Assembly: GCF_032362555.1 (NCBI RefSeq)
Contig: NC_083508.1
Span: 6,291,001-6,355,000 of the forward strand
From: Amyelois transitella
Taxonomy: Eukaryota > Arthropoda > Insecta > Lepidoptera > Pyralidae
Reading direction: 5' to 3'
DNA: 64,000 nt
Shown here: in pieces, positions 35,401 through 45,952 of the stretch
Position numbering within the stretch: position 1 is the stretch's first letter
How the letters are laid out: each line of letters opens with the position of its first letter
Notes under the pieces: model-generated
Told to the model about the DNA's origin: nothing
The model's database searches: none
Seen by the model: only the letters and a program-made list of their open reading frames with translations
Program-made: the position numbers and the translations under genes

Positions 35401-38400
35401 TGTCCCACCAATGGAAGTAGTGTGATAGGTGGATATTTGCCTACTTCTGACTGTATGCAGAAATAGAGCTGTAGAAGAAATGCATATGTATACTTACAGA
35501 TAACCGACCAATTTTAACGACGGGGTATCTGTTGTTAGTGACATTGGCGCTTCTGTTGGGTTCCTGTTTGTCGGAGGGCGTGGCGTAGGGCGCGCCCATC
35601 GACGGCTGCGGCACGTGCGGCTCCAGCCTCAGAGGCGACGGCGCCACGCTCGCTTGTGCGGGGGATTGGCCTGAGAGAATAACATTCTATATAAGTAAAA
35701 TTCATAGATACTTTAGCTTTTCCAATTATAAATTGACATATAGGTAAACGTGAACTCTTAAATGAGAATTTTAACCTCCCACGGAAAAACGACGGGTTGT
35801 TATAAGTTTCACGCGTCTGTCTTTGTGTGGCAATGGCAAAGTAGTTTCCTAACTGATGATCCGATGTAGCTCTCAACTGAAATTCTTGTTATATCTAATG
35901 TTTAATGACAATCTGGCCAGTCGAGTCAGATTTATTTATTGTCCAAGATGAACACAGTTACAACATATCGGATTACAAGTTTTGTAAGTATGAATTGGAG
36001 TAGTAGGATACCTTCCTATGTATGTATGGATGCATTTATGTTCAGAGTTTTAGTTCATTAAATGTTACTCCATATTATAAAGAAGTAAGATAAGAAAAAT
36101 ATTATATTTAATATTGATCCAGACAAAAATATTTCTGGTAGCATCAATTCATGAGCGTTATTTATATTTTATTGTTATGAGGAATTTTATGATCTCTCAC
36201 AATAAATATATTTGTAGAATGACTAACGTTAATTATAAATTCATCAGAGAAAAACTAGGGTATGCCAATTCCCCAACAACAAATTTAAATATATTGTATG
36301 AAACTTACCTTGTTCAAAAGCTTTATCTTGAGATTGCATTAAAAGTCTTTGTTGATCAGTTTGATTTCTTGGTGACATAGAGAGGGGATCCTTTTCTTCA
36401 TTTATATTAGTACCAAAGTTCCTGCTGTCTTGTCCCAAACTATTGAAAAAACCACCATTTTGAGAGTTAGAACCTGAAGTGTTTGATAAAGGGCTTGTGT
36501 ATACATTAGAGGCATTGGCATTATTCCACAATGGAGACACATTATTCTGGGCGGTGATGTTTACTTGCATTCCTGGTCTAGATTGTGATGGTGGAGAACC
36601 AATATTGACATGTGGTGAGGACTGGCATGGAGGTGCCAACAATTGTTGGTTTGGAATGGGTGCAGAATGAATGGCAGTTCCATGGGAAGATGGACTGGAA
36701 TTAACAGTACTGTGTGGCGAGTAATTATATGAACCAGAAGGGGACATTCCATTATATTTAGAAGAATGCAAGTGATTGTTGCCCCAGTGGTTCCTTTGCT
36801 GCTGGTCAAACACATTTGGATTCACATGTAAGATTGCTTTTAATAATTCAGGAGTTGCTTGTTGAGGCCCAGGGCTCACTGCATTTGGTATGCTTTCATC
36901 TTTTAGGTCTCTGAAATATAAAATTGATCACTTACTATCTAATATTTCTTCTGTAGATTTTGGTTAAAAATTAAATTTATTAATATTTATTCTTACATAT
37001 ATAAAACACAATAAAAAAACTAACATATGGGTAGTAACAACTGATGATAACTGGAATTATTAATTTCTAAATAATATCAATTTATCTATTGATTGGTACA
37101 AACATTTAGGTTATAAATTTGTAAGAATTTTATATGATATTTTACTTACATATGCTGGACTGAAGTTTGCATAAGCGATTGTAATAATAAGGTGACTAAG
37201 TTTTCATCTTGTGTTGCCAGCAATATAGCTGCTTCTTCAGCAACTCGAGGATGGAAAAGCTGCGACTTATTGTTCAATGTTGATGGTAAAGGTGTAGGGA
37301 GGGGTAACACTGGTAACACTGTAATGAAAAATAATTTATTAATATTATTATGTTAGCTTTATGTGGTGTTGTTATATTGAAAACACATTTTTAAATACCT
37401 TTACATATTTCATAGGGCTTGGTGCTGTGAAACTTGCTTGTATGTAAACTCTTTATTGTACAAATTAACATAAAGTTGAAATATGGCATAATCAAAAATA
37501 AGCAATATATAATATCACATCTATATCCCTTGCAGGGCAGACAGAGCCAACAGTGTTTTTAGTGTGGTTGTTTGACTTAATGATAGAAGAGATTCAAATA
37601 GTGATAGGTTGCTAGACCATCACCTAATAAAAGAATCCCAAGTTTACAAGTCCTTAGTCACCTTTTACAACATCCACAGAAATGAGATAAGAGTGGTTCT
37701 ATTCTTTTTTCTATTTGTGCCAGGAACCACACATCACAATATACAATTAAATAAATATATCATAAAATATAAGAATTTTCATAAATTCATTGCATTAAGC
37801 ATGTATCACTTTTTTATACCCTTAAAATATAATAATAAAATTTTTCATCATTGAATTGGTCAGTAAATGTACTGATGCAAAATACAGACCACCTCAGTAT
37901 ATGAACATCACATGGATTAAGTGTTAAAGGCTCTTTCACAATTACAGTTGAAAAAATTAAAACTCAATGGCTTGAGCAGTCTCAAAAAGTCTCATGCCTT
38001 GCAATCTTATGATACCTTCAAAACTGCAAGAATGGTGGACCAAAAAGGTTTTAGTTAGAAGGCTGGCACACAGGCCAGGCACCTAGTGTCCCAGTCTACC
38101 CACTAAAACCCCTCTGATTCTCTCTCAGTCCCACACTCATTTGGGTGGAAGTCAGCAGTAAAAAATACTCCGTTTGATAACAAAAATAGGGTATAGCAAT
38201 GGATTTGAGATTTGTAAAATGACAGATGCCTTATGCCATGCACATAAGCCTTTAGCTTGATCGACTTTTACAATCTGCACAGGCAAAGAAGCAGTTGGCA
38301 CTATTATTTTGTTTTGGTACCAGACCCGCTCTTTCATGTTTACACTAGTACCCTAATGTACCCTGTTTTTCTTCATACTCCACTATATAGGTACATATTT

Positions 38401-38974
38401 CATGAAGATATGTTCAGTTTTAACTGAAAAGGTTACTTACAAACATACTTTAGAATTTTTAATAGAAGGTAAAGTATGGATCCTGTGTTGGATATACAAT
38501 CCCTGTTGTTTTAATTTTTTTGTAATCAATATTTCCTAAGGGATAATATTATTTACTGTTTTACACAAAATATACAGAATCTTAAATAAAAAGGTACAAA
38601 TAGCTTACTAGCAACTCTGCCTGCAGCTTTGTTTTCATTATTAACCTTATGTATATAATAAAATATCCTCCAAACAGTTTACAAAGAAGGCAAGAAAATA
38701 AAAACAAGTTTAAAAATAACAAATTACAGTACAGGCAAATCCCAAATAGTAATTTATTTATAAACAAATAGGTTTTAGTGTAATGTCACAGAGTCTATAA
38801 ATTAACATGTTTAAATGGATTGTTTTTTAATTTGTTACAATTAAATGGTATTACCGAAAGGATTCCGTGAAACTAGGATAAATAAAGAGCATTGAGTAAG
38901 TACTTACGGTCTGTCAAACTGGCGACACCTGCTAATGTAGTTACAGGGACACTCGGAATATCCCTCTCATTCAT
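23479..38974 (-). CDS. Nipped-B: Nipped-B / NIPBL / SCC2 cohesin loader, 26 coding exons, 1955 aa
   Basis: Coding exons (5' to 3'): 38974-38908, 37318-37150, 36910-36309, 35670-35498, 35226-34995, 34547-34386, 34301-34114, 33738-33501, 33064-32817, 32543-32295, 32024-31806, 31484-31302, 31214-30462, 30196-29876, 29789-29651, 29572-29448, 29363-29129, 29005-28854, 28527-28263, 28160-27970, 27766-27570, 27351-27228, 27080-26934, 26643-26450, 24566-24392, 23598-23479. Phases agree; total 5868 nt. The N terminus (PVTTLAGVASLTD) is the MAU2/SCC4-binding region, followed by a Ser/Asn/Gln-rich disordered part and then HEAT repeats with family hallmarks: VSPFFVENVSELQL, FVHDLLTTVNKPEWPA, VSVRKRVIKILKDICIECP, MIRRVNDEEGIRKLV, LKEMGDVSSGM and FPYQVQDEPLFI. 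It loads cohesin on chromatin with MAU2. The C-terminal tail after FKQLMLKFDPEEEE is short and Pro/Ala-rich. Transposons occupy several introns. Confidence 0.96.
24128..24345 (-). repeat. SINE copy in the last Nipped-B intron
   Basis: ACATACATATAATCACGTCT and CATTGCGGGGTATATAG at the left, AGTTAATAAGTCTATCCTTA and CGACATCCATGGGAAATGG at the right, in inverted orientation relative to the plus strand, therefore sense with Nipped-B transcription reversed. Confidence 0.8.
25081..25180 (-). pseudogene. Relic of a duplicated Nipped-B exon, 3' part
   Basis: Plus-strand GCAAGCAGTCGCGAGCTTGT and CGCATGGCATCCCGCAGCAG match the genuine exon at 26450-26643 (CAAGCAGCCGCGAGCTTGTC, GCATGGCGTCC) with few changes. 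The similarity extends through the donor-side flank (GTATACATATGCTTCAGTGA versus TATACTTACGCGTCGGTGA). Donor and frame are destroyed, so it is not usable as an exon. Confidence 0.7.
25190..25645 (+). mobile_element. CR1/Jockey-type LINE 3' end
   Basis: Encodes the characteristic RT C-terminal block (SYRLLLWGAAADIQSILILQ, KRAIRSICGL) then SQYI; the frame is broken near 25350. The 3' UTR has CTGCAGTGCAGTTTGTTACC and ends with AATGAATAAAAATTTTGAAT repeats. It sits exactly between the two pieces of the Nipped-B exon relic. Confidence 0.8.
26020..26225 (+). mobile_element. Second CR1/Jockey-type LINE 3' fragment
   Basis: AAAATGCTGCAGAGTAGTTT, CCGCCGCTTCTTCTACGCC and TTTGGAAGCGTTAGTAG match the 3' UTR of the copy at 25450-25530, diverged. 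Confidence 0.6.
26285..26378 (-). pseudogene. Relic of a duplicated Nipped-B exon, 5' part
   Basis: CTCGTGGTCGGTGGCAATCG, GACAGTAACGGTCTCGG and GTTCCTTCTCTTTCGTG align with CTCGTTGTCGGCGGCAATCG, GACAGCAGAGTCTCGG and CTCCTTCTCTTCCGTG of the genuine exon 26450-26643, with a short deletion between. It continues the relic at 25081-25180 where that one ends. Confidence 0.7.
33108..33240 (-). repeat. Degenerate SINE in a Nipped-B intron
   Basis: ATAAAATCACATATCCCTTA, AAGTAGACAGGC and CATCGCTTAAAAGAAGAATC follow the inverted SINE order with many changes. Confidence 0.6.
33241..33312. repeat. Fragment of an unnamed repeat shared with 38250-38330
   Basis: TGATTGACTTTTACAATCTG followed by CCAGGAAGAAGTTG recurs at 38262 as GATCGACTTTTACAATCTGC then ACAGGCAAAGAAGCAGTTGG. 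Both are in Nipped-B introns; the family is unknown to me. Confidence 0.5.
33855..33995. promoter_or_regulatory. Cluster of ATCGAT/ATTGAT palindromes in a Nipped-B intron
   Basis: TATCGATA at 33897-33904 (an exact DREF-type octamer) is surrounded by CTATTGATAG (33859-33868), CTATCAATAG (33909 on), GTATTGATAG near 33937 and TATCGACAG near 33975. This may be an intronic regulatory cluster or the fold-back of a small transposon. Confidence 0.3.
34945..34985 (+). repeat. LINE 3' tail fragment
   Basis: GTAATGAATAAAAATTTTGA repeats the tail of the LINE at 25612-25640, just downstream (in plus coordinates) of a CGGGCAACAGTTAGT Helitron-like end. It abuts the Nipped-B exon at 34995. Confidence 0.55.
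37505..37740 (-). repeat. SINE copy in Nipped-B intron 1
   Basis: ATCACATCTATATCCCTTGC, AGGGCAGACAGAGCCAACAG, AGGTTGCTAGACCATCACC and GTGCCAGGAACCACACATCA give a near full-length inverted copy without a tail. Confidence 0.8.
38030..38345. repeat. Unnamed repeat in Nipped-B intron 1
   Basis: Contains CATTTGGGTGGAAGTCAGC and the GACTTTTACAATCTGCACAG block shared with 33250. The 61-codon minus ORF across it reads like transposon-derived sequence, not a Nipped-B exon, and has no splice support. Confidence 0.4.
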
Positions 38975-39790
38975 ATTGGTGTTCTAAATTCACTTATTTA
39001 CAATATTTTATTTATCCACGTCCGCTATCACTCTCCTAAAAGAAAAGAAAGTGTTTGCTGTTGTACTGAAACACACACCGTTCGAATGTGTTTGCGTAGT
39101 AGTAGTTTCCATTTTCATATAACTTTCCCCATATATCCCACTTGAAACAGCATTAACTTGGTTAAATTATAATATCGTACAATTCACCAATAATTAACTT
39201 TATATTTCTAAGGATTGTTGTGAAAATGGGGCAGCCGTCAATTTGATGCTTTGTTGTGCGTTGTGCATCAAAACGAAGGTCAGCGCATCTAACGACACTC
39301 CCACTGCTTTAAAGATAAAAATGGTTTGCGCGTACGAAAACTGTATTCTGTATGATTTTATCTTTATATACTCACTGAAACATTATGAAATTTAATAAAT
39401 TTTATGTAACCAGAACAAATCAAACATAATTCCAACATTTAGCTAGTCAAGGAATTGTAAGTTGGGGTTGCCATATAACTAGTTAAAAAACTTTATCGTA
39501 GGTGATAATGGTAGAAAGTCGAAATGGTAGATTAAAGAAAGAAGTAAAAAGCTATAGACAATATCGACTAACGTTTTCGATTTTCGTGTGTCGACTCGAC
39601 ACTCATTGGTTCACCGTTGAGTTGTCGCATCTCTCACTAGTAATGTGCAAGCTAAGCTAAGCTATCGACAAGCTAGTGATGTACCTACTAAATATCGAAA
39701 AATTCTGCAAGGGTTATGTATTGTACTTTAAAAAAAAAAATACAAAAATCCATTGTTTTTGTACGTAAATCTTTATTTAAAAATATATTT
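38975..39790. other. Nipped-B 5' flank
   Basis: The 5' UTR and promoter of Nipped-B must lie here. No TATA box is evident at the expected place; ATCGAC/TCGAC motifs cluster at 39555-39600 and CTATCGACAAGCTAG at 39661. The transcription start cannot be fixed from sequence alone. Confidence 0.35.
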
Positions 39791-39796
39791 ATTTTC

Positions 39797-39885
39797 ACTA
39801 GCTGTGCCTGCGACTTCGTCCGTGTGGAATAGTTATTTTGGGTGAAATTTAAGCCCTCAAGGATAATTTTTCCCGTTCTTTTTCA
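39797..39885 (-). mobile_element. Helitron-like fragment, inverted
   Basis: CACTAGCTGTGCCTGCGACT and TCGTCCGTGTGGAATAG are the reverse of the family 3' end. Confidence 0.5.
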
Positions 39886-40054
39886 TATTTTCCATTATTT
39901 TTTCGCTCCTAATAGTTGCAGCGTGATGTTATATAGCCTTAAACCTTCATTGTTAAATGGTCTATTCAACACAAGAATTTTTCAATTCGAACTATAAAAT
40001 TCTACTTTGAAATTCAAAAGAATTTTCATTTGATATGGACCTGTCTCTTAGAAG

Positions 40055-40316
40055 TACATACATACATATGGTCACGTCTATATCCCTTGCAGGGCAGACA
40101 GAGCCAACAGTCTTGAAAAGACTGATCGGCCACGTTTAGCTATTTGGCTTAATGATAGAATTGAGATCCAAATAGTGGCAGGTTGCTAGCCCATCGCCTA
40201 AAAAAGAATCCCAAGTTTGTAAGCCTATTCCTTAGTCGCCTTTTACGACATCCATGGGATAGAGATGGAGTGGTCCTATTTTTTTTTTGTATTGGTGCCG
40301 GGAACCACACCGCACT
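40055..40316 (-). repeat. Full-length SINE copy
   Basis: From CATACATACATATGGTCACG through GCAGGGCAGACAGAGCCAAC, CTGATCGGCCACGTTTAGCT, CGCCTTTTACGACATCCATG and GATGGAGTGGTCCTATT to GTGCCGGGAACCACACCGCA. Best-preserved inverted copy in the window. Confidence 0.9.
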
Positions 40317-40516
40317 ATATACTTATAAGTAATTGCAAATAAGTAATATGTAAACTGTACAAATATTTGATTCAAATAAGAATTTTCAGAAGATTCTAAT
40401 CAACATTTTATGACAAAGTACCTAAATGCATTGTAGTATCAAACAGTTGTTGAGACTTAACAATTTACATCTATCAAAATTTTAATTCCGAAAGTCAATT
40501 TCATATATTTTGTCAC

Positions 40517-40596
40517 TAAATTGCCTAAAACCACATGGCTTAAGTCAATACTTAAATAACTTAGTTACTATCGGCCATGTGGTTTTAGGCAATTTA
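40517..40596. repeat. Perfect 22-bp inverted repeat
   Basis: Left arm 40517-40538 (starts TAAATTGCCTAAAACCACAT) and right arm 40575-40596 are exact reverse complements with a 36-nt spacer. Confidence 0.8.
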
Positions 40597-40832
40597 GAAT
40601 AGGTCCACTTCATATATTTCCCAAGGATGTCGTAAGAGGCGATTATGGGAAAGGAACATAAACTTGAGATTCTTCTTGTAGGTGATGAGCTAGCAGCTAG
40701 CAACCTATCACTAATTTGAATCTCAACTCCATAATTGAGCCATACAGCCTTTCAGTCATTTGCAGACCGTTGACTCTGTCTACCCTGAAAGGGATATATA
40801 CTTACCTACGTGATAGTATGTATGTATGTTGG
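40566..40832 (+). repeat. SINE copy with 5' end inside a 22-bp inverted repeat
   Basis: TTTCCCAAGGATGTCGTAAG, TTGAGATTCTTCTTGTAGGT and TCTGTCTACCCTGAAAGGG lead to an ATGTATGTATG tail at 40820-40830. Its first bases form the right arm of the inverted repeat at 40517-40596. Confidence 0.8.
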
Positions 40833-41109
40833 TACCAATAAGACTATAGGCATGCTGTATTTTACTTTTATTTAACTACACTTACAAGAAGAACTCCATT
40901 GTATATATCTAATGGAGTTTTGGTTTACGGTAAGCACAATACCTATCACTTTTTTATTGTCCGGTCCATACTAAAAATACCCCAGTCACTACTTGTAGAT
41001 ACAGTTTTGTAACTTAACTCAAACTCAAAAATGAGGATTACACAAAAAAAATTGTCCACTAACCCTGTGTTGTTACTCAAATCAAGTTTATCAGAACATT
41101 AATGAACTT

Positions 41110-41625
41110 TGAATCCGGTGTTGTCGACTTGATAGATAGATAAAACTCTTTATTGCACCATAAGAGAAAACATACAAACAACACAAAGCAGATATAGGTG
41201 TTACAAAGGCGGACTTATCGCTAAAGCGATCTCTTCCAGTCAACCTTTGGGTGGAAGGAAACCAAATAGGAGATCGGCGTTGGCGCAGAGCAAGATAAAT
41301 AAATGTTTGAACATAATAAATACATACAGAATATATATCTATATATAATACATATAAATACATACAAATACGCATAAATACATAATAATAACATATACTT
41401 AGGATAGTGTAGAAAGATAATGAGACCTAACGAAGTTTTTGAAACTATTAATAGTCTGGGCTTTCCTGATATCGACAGGGAGAGCATTCCATAGACGGAC
41501 AGCTTGTACAGTAAAAGAGTGGGAATAAAAATTGGTGTTGGATGTCGGTAGTGTTAGTCGTAGGGTAACCGTGCTACGCAACTGCGGGTGGCTCCTTGGG
41601 CATCGCTATAAAAATTGAAGCGCTC
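41110..41625 (-). mobile_element. CR1/Jockey-type LINE 3' end, inverted
   Basis: On the minus strand it encodes the RT C-terminal motif FTVQAVRLWNALPVDIRKAQ then FKNFVRSHYLS with a stop near 41400, followed by a 3' UTR with AACCTTTGGGTGG (plus strand) and GGACTTATCGCTAAAGCGAT, ending at CTTTATTGCACCATAAG. The same 3' UTR recurs at 44030 and 47205. Confidence 0.8.
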
Positions 41626-42260
41626 CTTTGACTTGGAGTCATCATATTTATTTTGAGATTAAAACATGGCCGAAAATATGACGAAATAAGTGGTCAATAG
41701 CGGCGTGCGATACTATATTTGTTTTGTGTCTGTAGCACTGTCTAATAAACATTTTATCTGTTTATCTTAGCGCTATGCACATACATAGGATACACAGTGT
41801 CCCGGGCATTGTTTTTGAATCTATGATATCTAAATAGTTCATATTAGTCAGTTGGTACAATTGATGAGGATGATGGCCAACAAAATAAACAAATTATTGA
41901 CTGCTGTCAATGTCATTATTGTCATTTTATAATCAAAATCAAAACATTCAATTTTATGTCTTGTTTTGTCCAACCTTAAAGTGTCAAACATTTCGAAACA
42001 AAGTAGTAGTAGGTAGATATCAACTTACGTTTTATCTACGTACTTAGATAATTTTATTTATTGTTGCCGGTTGTACTTTAACCTTTGTTTTAGCTACCTA
42101 ACCTACAAGCATTGTATATATCGTATATACCTGCAGGCGGTGTTTTATATCATTCTCTTTGCACGACTGACGTGTTCGGATCTTCAGTGATCATACTGAA
42201 TTTTTTTTTTCCTTATTTATAGTTTTGTGATCTACAAAATTACCTTAACTGATATCAGAA
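41626..42260. other. DHRS7B 5' flank
   Basis: Must hold the DHRS7B promoter and leader. No TATA box is obvious. CGGTGTTTTATATC at 42138 and CGACTGACGTGTTCGG near 42163 are the only GC-containing stretches near the start. Confidence 0.35.
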
Positions 42261-45200
42261 ATGAATCCGTACCATCCAAGTATAAGTGCTATCTCATGGT
42301 ACATCAAGTACGTTGGGTTACCAATAACTGTAGGGGTCACTATTTACAGTTTATTATGCCACATGAATCAACGAAAACTTAGAGCTGCATTGCGAAACAA
42401 GGTAAAGCCTTCTCTTATAAATAAAGTTATTTTCGTAAAGGAAGTTGTTTCCTCTCATTTGTACAGAACAGATCATCTAGCCTCTTATTTAATGTTTTCT
42501 TTTATTTCAGGTTGTAGTTATAACAGGTGCAAGTTCTGGTATAGGTGAAGCATTGGCACATACTTTTTATGACCAAGGAAGCAAGGTAGTCCTTGTAGCA
42601 AGGCGTGGTAAAGAACTAAACCGTGTGAAAGATGATCTGATGTCAAAAAAATTGGTAAGATGTTATTTTTACTAGTTTTTATCTTGTTACACAATTTCAA
42701 TTCCCTATTAAACCATCGAGGTTAACAAAGATCTCAATGTTTTACAGTCTATTGACTTTATGTCTATCTTCTTAGGGATGATTTAGTACCTAAAATTCCT
42801 AAATAATATTTTATTTATTCCTTGTACATCACTCTTAGTAAAAAATCAGTGCTCCTTTATTTTTTATTCATAATTATCTGATTATCTTTTTAGTTGCATC
42901 TTTAATTGTGGTCTTGACATAGAAAAACCTGTTTGCCCTTCAATATGCTCTCTCAAATGGGTCAAGTCTCTTAAGATTGATATGGTGTCCAAAGAGTCTC
43001 TAGATTGATAATAACATATGTTCAATATTAACCACATGTCTATTGTTATAATTATTATTTGAAGTTGTGTTGATTGGTACATTACTTAGCTGTGCTTGCT
43101 TCATGAATAGATTTAGCCTAGATCTATTCTACTACATTGAAAACTACAAGCTAAAAGGCAGATAAGGATCTGCTTATTATTGTTTAATTAATCTTTGAAA
43201 AGAGAGTTATGAATGTGGATGAAGCGAAGGAAGTGTGTAGAGATTGTGGCAAGTGGAAAGAGGTAGTCTCTACCTACCCCTCTAGGAAAGAGGCGTGATT
43301 TTTTATGTATGTATGTATCTTTGAAAAGAATACATGTGAAGGTCAGATACCTTACATACATAAAAAATCATATACATACATACATAAAAAATCATATACA
43401 TACATACATAAAAAATCACGCCTCTTTCCCAGAGGGGTAAGATGAAAAACATTCCATGTGTATTAAATAAGATTTCAATTATGCAATAGTTGGTCCAATA
43501 CCTACATGATTTCTTTCCCTTATAACAAAAGATCGGAATAGGTAGATTGAATTGGGGTCAATGAACTGAAATGTATATATTAATATGGACATGCCTCCGG
43601 GATTGCGGGATTTGTAAATTATTAACATTTTTTGAAAAGTACCCGAAACCGCTGAGCTTGCATGAAGAGAGTTATGAATGTGGATGAAGCGAAGGAAATA
43701 TGCAGGGATCGTGGCAAGTGGAAAGAGGTACTCTCTGCCTACCCCTCCGGGAAAGAGGCGTGATTTTATGTAAGATTTTTTCCGGAATTTTTACAAGTGG
43801 GATGAAGAATATATTAGTGGTAGCTGTTTTCCCCCGACTTTGATCACGTAAATTGTAGTCCTATGTTACCCACGGACAATGTAGTTTACTGTAAGTGTAA
43901 GTACTGAAATGGAATCCCGGAAAAGAGGCTTATCCATGTTATGCTTTCTATGGTAATTCACGATGCAAGTACATAAAATCAATCTACCTATTCCGATCTG
44001 TGCTTATAACATACACTAGTTCCTTTATTGTTTTGCCGGTTGACTGGAAGAGATCCCTTTATGGGATAAGTCCGCCATTGCTAGTGATTTGTTTATTTTA
44101 TAATACTTTGTACTATTTTCTTGTTACTGTGTAAATTTCTATGCAATAAAGATATTACAAACAAACATTATTACTACAATCTTTAAAAAAAAGTTGTTTA
44201 GCGAAGTATAGATAAATATAGGTATATATTAAAAGTTTATTAAATGATCTAATGCATTTTTGTGATGAAATCTATATCCTTTTTTACATATTTTTATATT
44301 AACTGAACAAACAGTATATACCTATCTTAATTTTTATGATTGATAATTACTGTACATTAAAATCTTTCAGTCAGTCCCATGTCAAGAACCTGTAGTGTTA
44401 GAATTGGATCTTGCAAATGTGGATCAAATGGCAGCATTTGTAAAAAAAGTACACAATGTGTGTGGACAAATTGACATTTTGATAAACAATGGTGGAATAT
44501 CCCACCGTGCTTCTATACTCAATACTGACATGAAAGTATTTAAACAAATCATGGAAGTCAACTACTTTGGTACCGTTGCATTAACTAAAGGTAATATATT
44601 TTAGTATAGATATTTTCATCATAAACACAAATACAAATCTTTTCTGTTTATAATAATATTATGCACTAAGGCCATGTGGTTCCCGGCACCAATAAAAAAA
44701 AGGACCACTCAATCTCATTACCATGGATGTCGTAAAAGGCGAGGCTTCTTCTTTTAGGCAATGGGCTAGCATCCTAACACTTGTGAATCACAGTTCTATA
44801 ATTAAGCCAAACAGCTGAACGTGGCCTATCAGTCTTTTCAAGACTATTAGACTACCCTGCAAGGGATATACTACACCTCTACCGATTTAATACACATACA
44901 CATAATTAAAATATTAGTAACAATTGAAAATGTGGTTGCATAAATTTTACTAGTCTTTTCTAACATTCTACTTCTGAAGTATAAATAAAATAAATTTTGT
45001 CTTGTTATCAGTGTAAATTTTGTTATTATCACTTAAATTTTGTAAAGCTGTAATATTGTTTAAGAAGTAAGACACTGACCCCCACTGACTTAGAAGCATC
45101 AGCTTAGAATGCCATTCAGAATATATTTTGACGAGTTAAGCTCCTTTGTCAAATAAATTGTTATTTCAGCTGCTCTTCCAAACATGATTGAAAGAAAAAG

Positions 45201-45952
45201 TGGTCATATTGCATTTGTGAGTTCAGTACAAGGATTGATAGCCATACCTGACCGCGCAGCATATGCTGCTTCTAAACATGCTCTTCAGGCATTTGGTGAT
45301 TCTCTTCGTGCAGAAATGCATCAGCATAATATTGTTGTCAGTGTAATTAGTCCAGGCTACATCAAAACCGCAATATCCATTAATGCCTTAACAGGTTCTG
45401 GGAACAATCATGGAGGTAAGATTCAGGCAGAAAAATTTGACGAAGCTGCTATTTTACACTTACTTACTTAGAATTATTTTAATGAGGTTTATTACCATCA
45501 AGGGTCATCTATTTACTTAGTACGAGTATATATACATAAGTCTTTGTCTCCCTCCCTCTCTCTCTGTCTTTGAGATAATTAGAAGTATCAAAAAGAGAAA
45601 GATGATAAGCCATATGCCTTGACAACATTCGTGAATGAGGGGGCAGGTTAATAATAATAGTGGCTACAATTACATTCATCCTTTAATGTTACAGTTTTAT
45701 AGCAATTTAATTTATTTTATGTGTCAAAGACTCATTATTATTCCTTTTTTATTTCCAGTAATGGATGCAAGCACAGCAGCTGGTTTCAGTGCAGAATACG
45801 CCGCAGAACAATTTTTGGATGCCATTGTTAATAAGAAGAAGGAATTTATACTCAGTCAATTTATGCCTAGGGTTGCAATATTCTTAAGACAAGCAATACC
45901 GTCCCTGTATTTTTATTTAATGACTAAGCGCGCTAATAAAACCGAATGGTAA
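42261..45952 (+). CDS. DHRS7B: DHRS7B-like short-chain dehydrogenase/reductase, 5 exons, 314 aa
   Basis: Exons: 42261-42401, 42511-42654, 44371-44590, 45170-45415, 45759-45952; phases agree, 945 nt. An N-terminal hydrophobic segment (about 15-33) should anchor it in a membrane. The Rossmann fold shows TGASSGIG at 52-59 (cofactor binding), LDLANVDQ near 107, NNGG at 134-137, catalytic Ser187 (FVSSVQG), Tyr200 and Lys204 (YAASK), and SPGYIKT. All classical SDR catalytic residues are present. Length and order fit DHRS7B (human about 325 aa), a membrane-bound NADP(H)-dependent reductase that has been linked to peroxisomal ether-lipid synthesis; other DHRS7-group members are a possible alternative. 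It runs convergently toward TMEM11. Intron 2 is full of LINE and MITE pieces. AATAAA at 46218-46223 may be the polyadenylation signal. Confidence 0.93.
43201..43318 (+). mobile_element. RTE-like LINE 3' terminal fragment
   Basis: AGAGAGTTATGAATGTGGAT through GGAAAGAGGTAGTCTC, AGGCGTGATTTTTTATGTAT. Near-identical to 1178-1290 of the left-edge LINE. A 5'-truncated insertion in DHRS7B intron 2. Confidence 0.9.
43350..43441 (-). mobile_element. Inverted RTE-like 3' end with 24-bp tandem repeats
   Basis: Three units of CATACATACATAAAAAATCA followed by TATA precede AATCACGCCTCTTTCCCAGA, the reverse of the LINE terminus. The repeats look like tail expansions. Confidence 0.8.
43520..44008. mobile_element. 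Terminal-inverted-repeat element containing an RTE fragment
   Basis: GATCGGAATAGGTAGATTGA (43530-43549) is exactly complementary to 43979-43998; the match continues outward through TTATAA. Between them lies an RTE 3' fragment at 43634-43772 (AAAAGTACCCGAAACCGCTG to GAGGCGTGATTTTATG). Interpreted as a MITE with a nested LINE insertion. Confidence 0.6.
44028..44168 (+). mobile_element. CR1/Jockey-type LINE 3' UTR fragment
   Basis: GGTTGACTGGAAGAGATCCC, GGGATAAGTCCGCCATTGC and ATGCAATAAAGATATTACAA match the 3' UTR at 41130-41250 (inverted) and 47205-47320. Confidence 0.75.
44667..44885 (+). repeat. SINE copy in DHRS7B intron 3
   Basis: GGCCATGTGGTTCCCGGCAC, ATGGATGTCGTAAAAGGCGA, GGCAATGGGCTAGCATCC, CTGAACGTGGCCTATCAGTC and CCCTGCAAGGGATATAC. 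Lacks the TATG tail. Confidence 0.85.

Noticed and set aside
35535-35876. 113-codon minus ORF reading into Nipped-B exon 35498-35670
   Set aside because: Starts in intron sequence and crosses the exon in a wrong frame; the phase-correct frame gives a Pro/Ser-rich segment that joins both neighbours.
41091-41487. Minus ORFs of 94 and 88 codons
   Set aside because: They read the 3' UTR of a LINE in frames that are not its coding frame.
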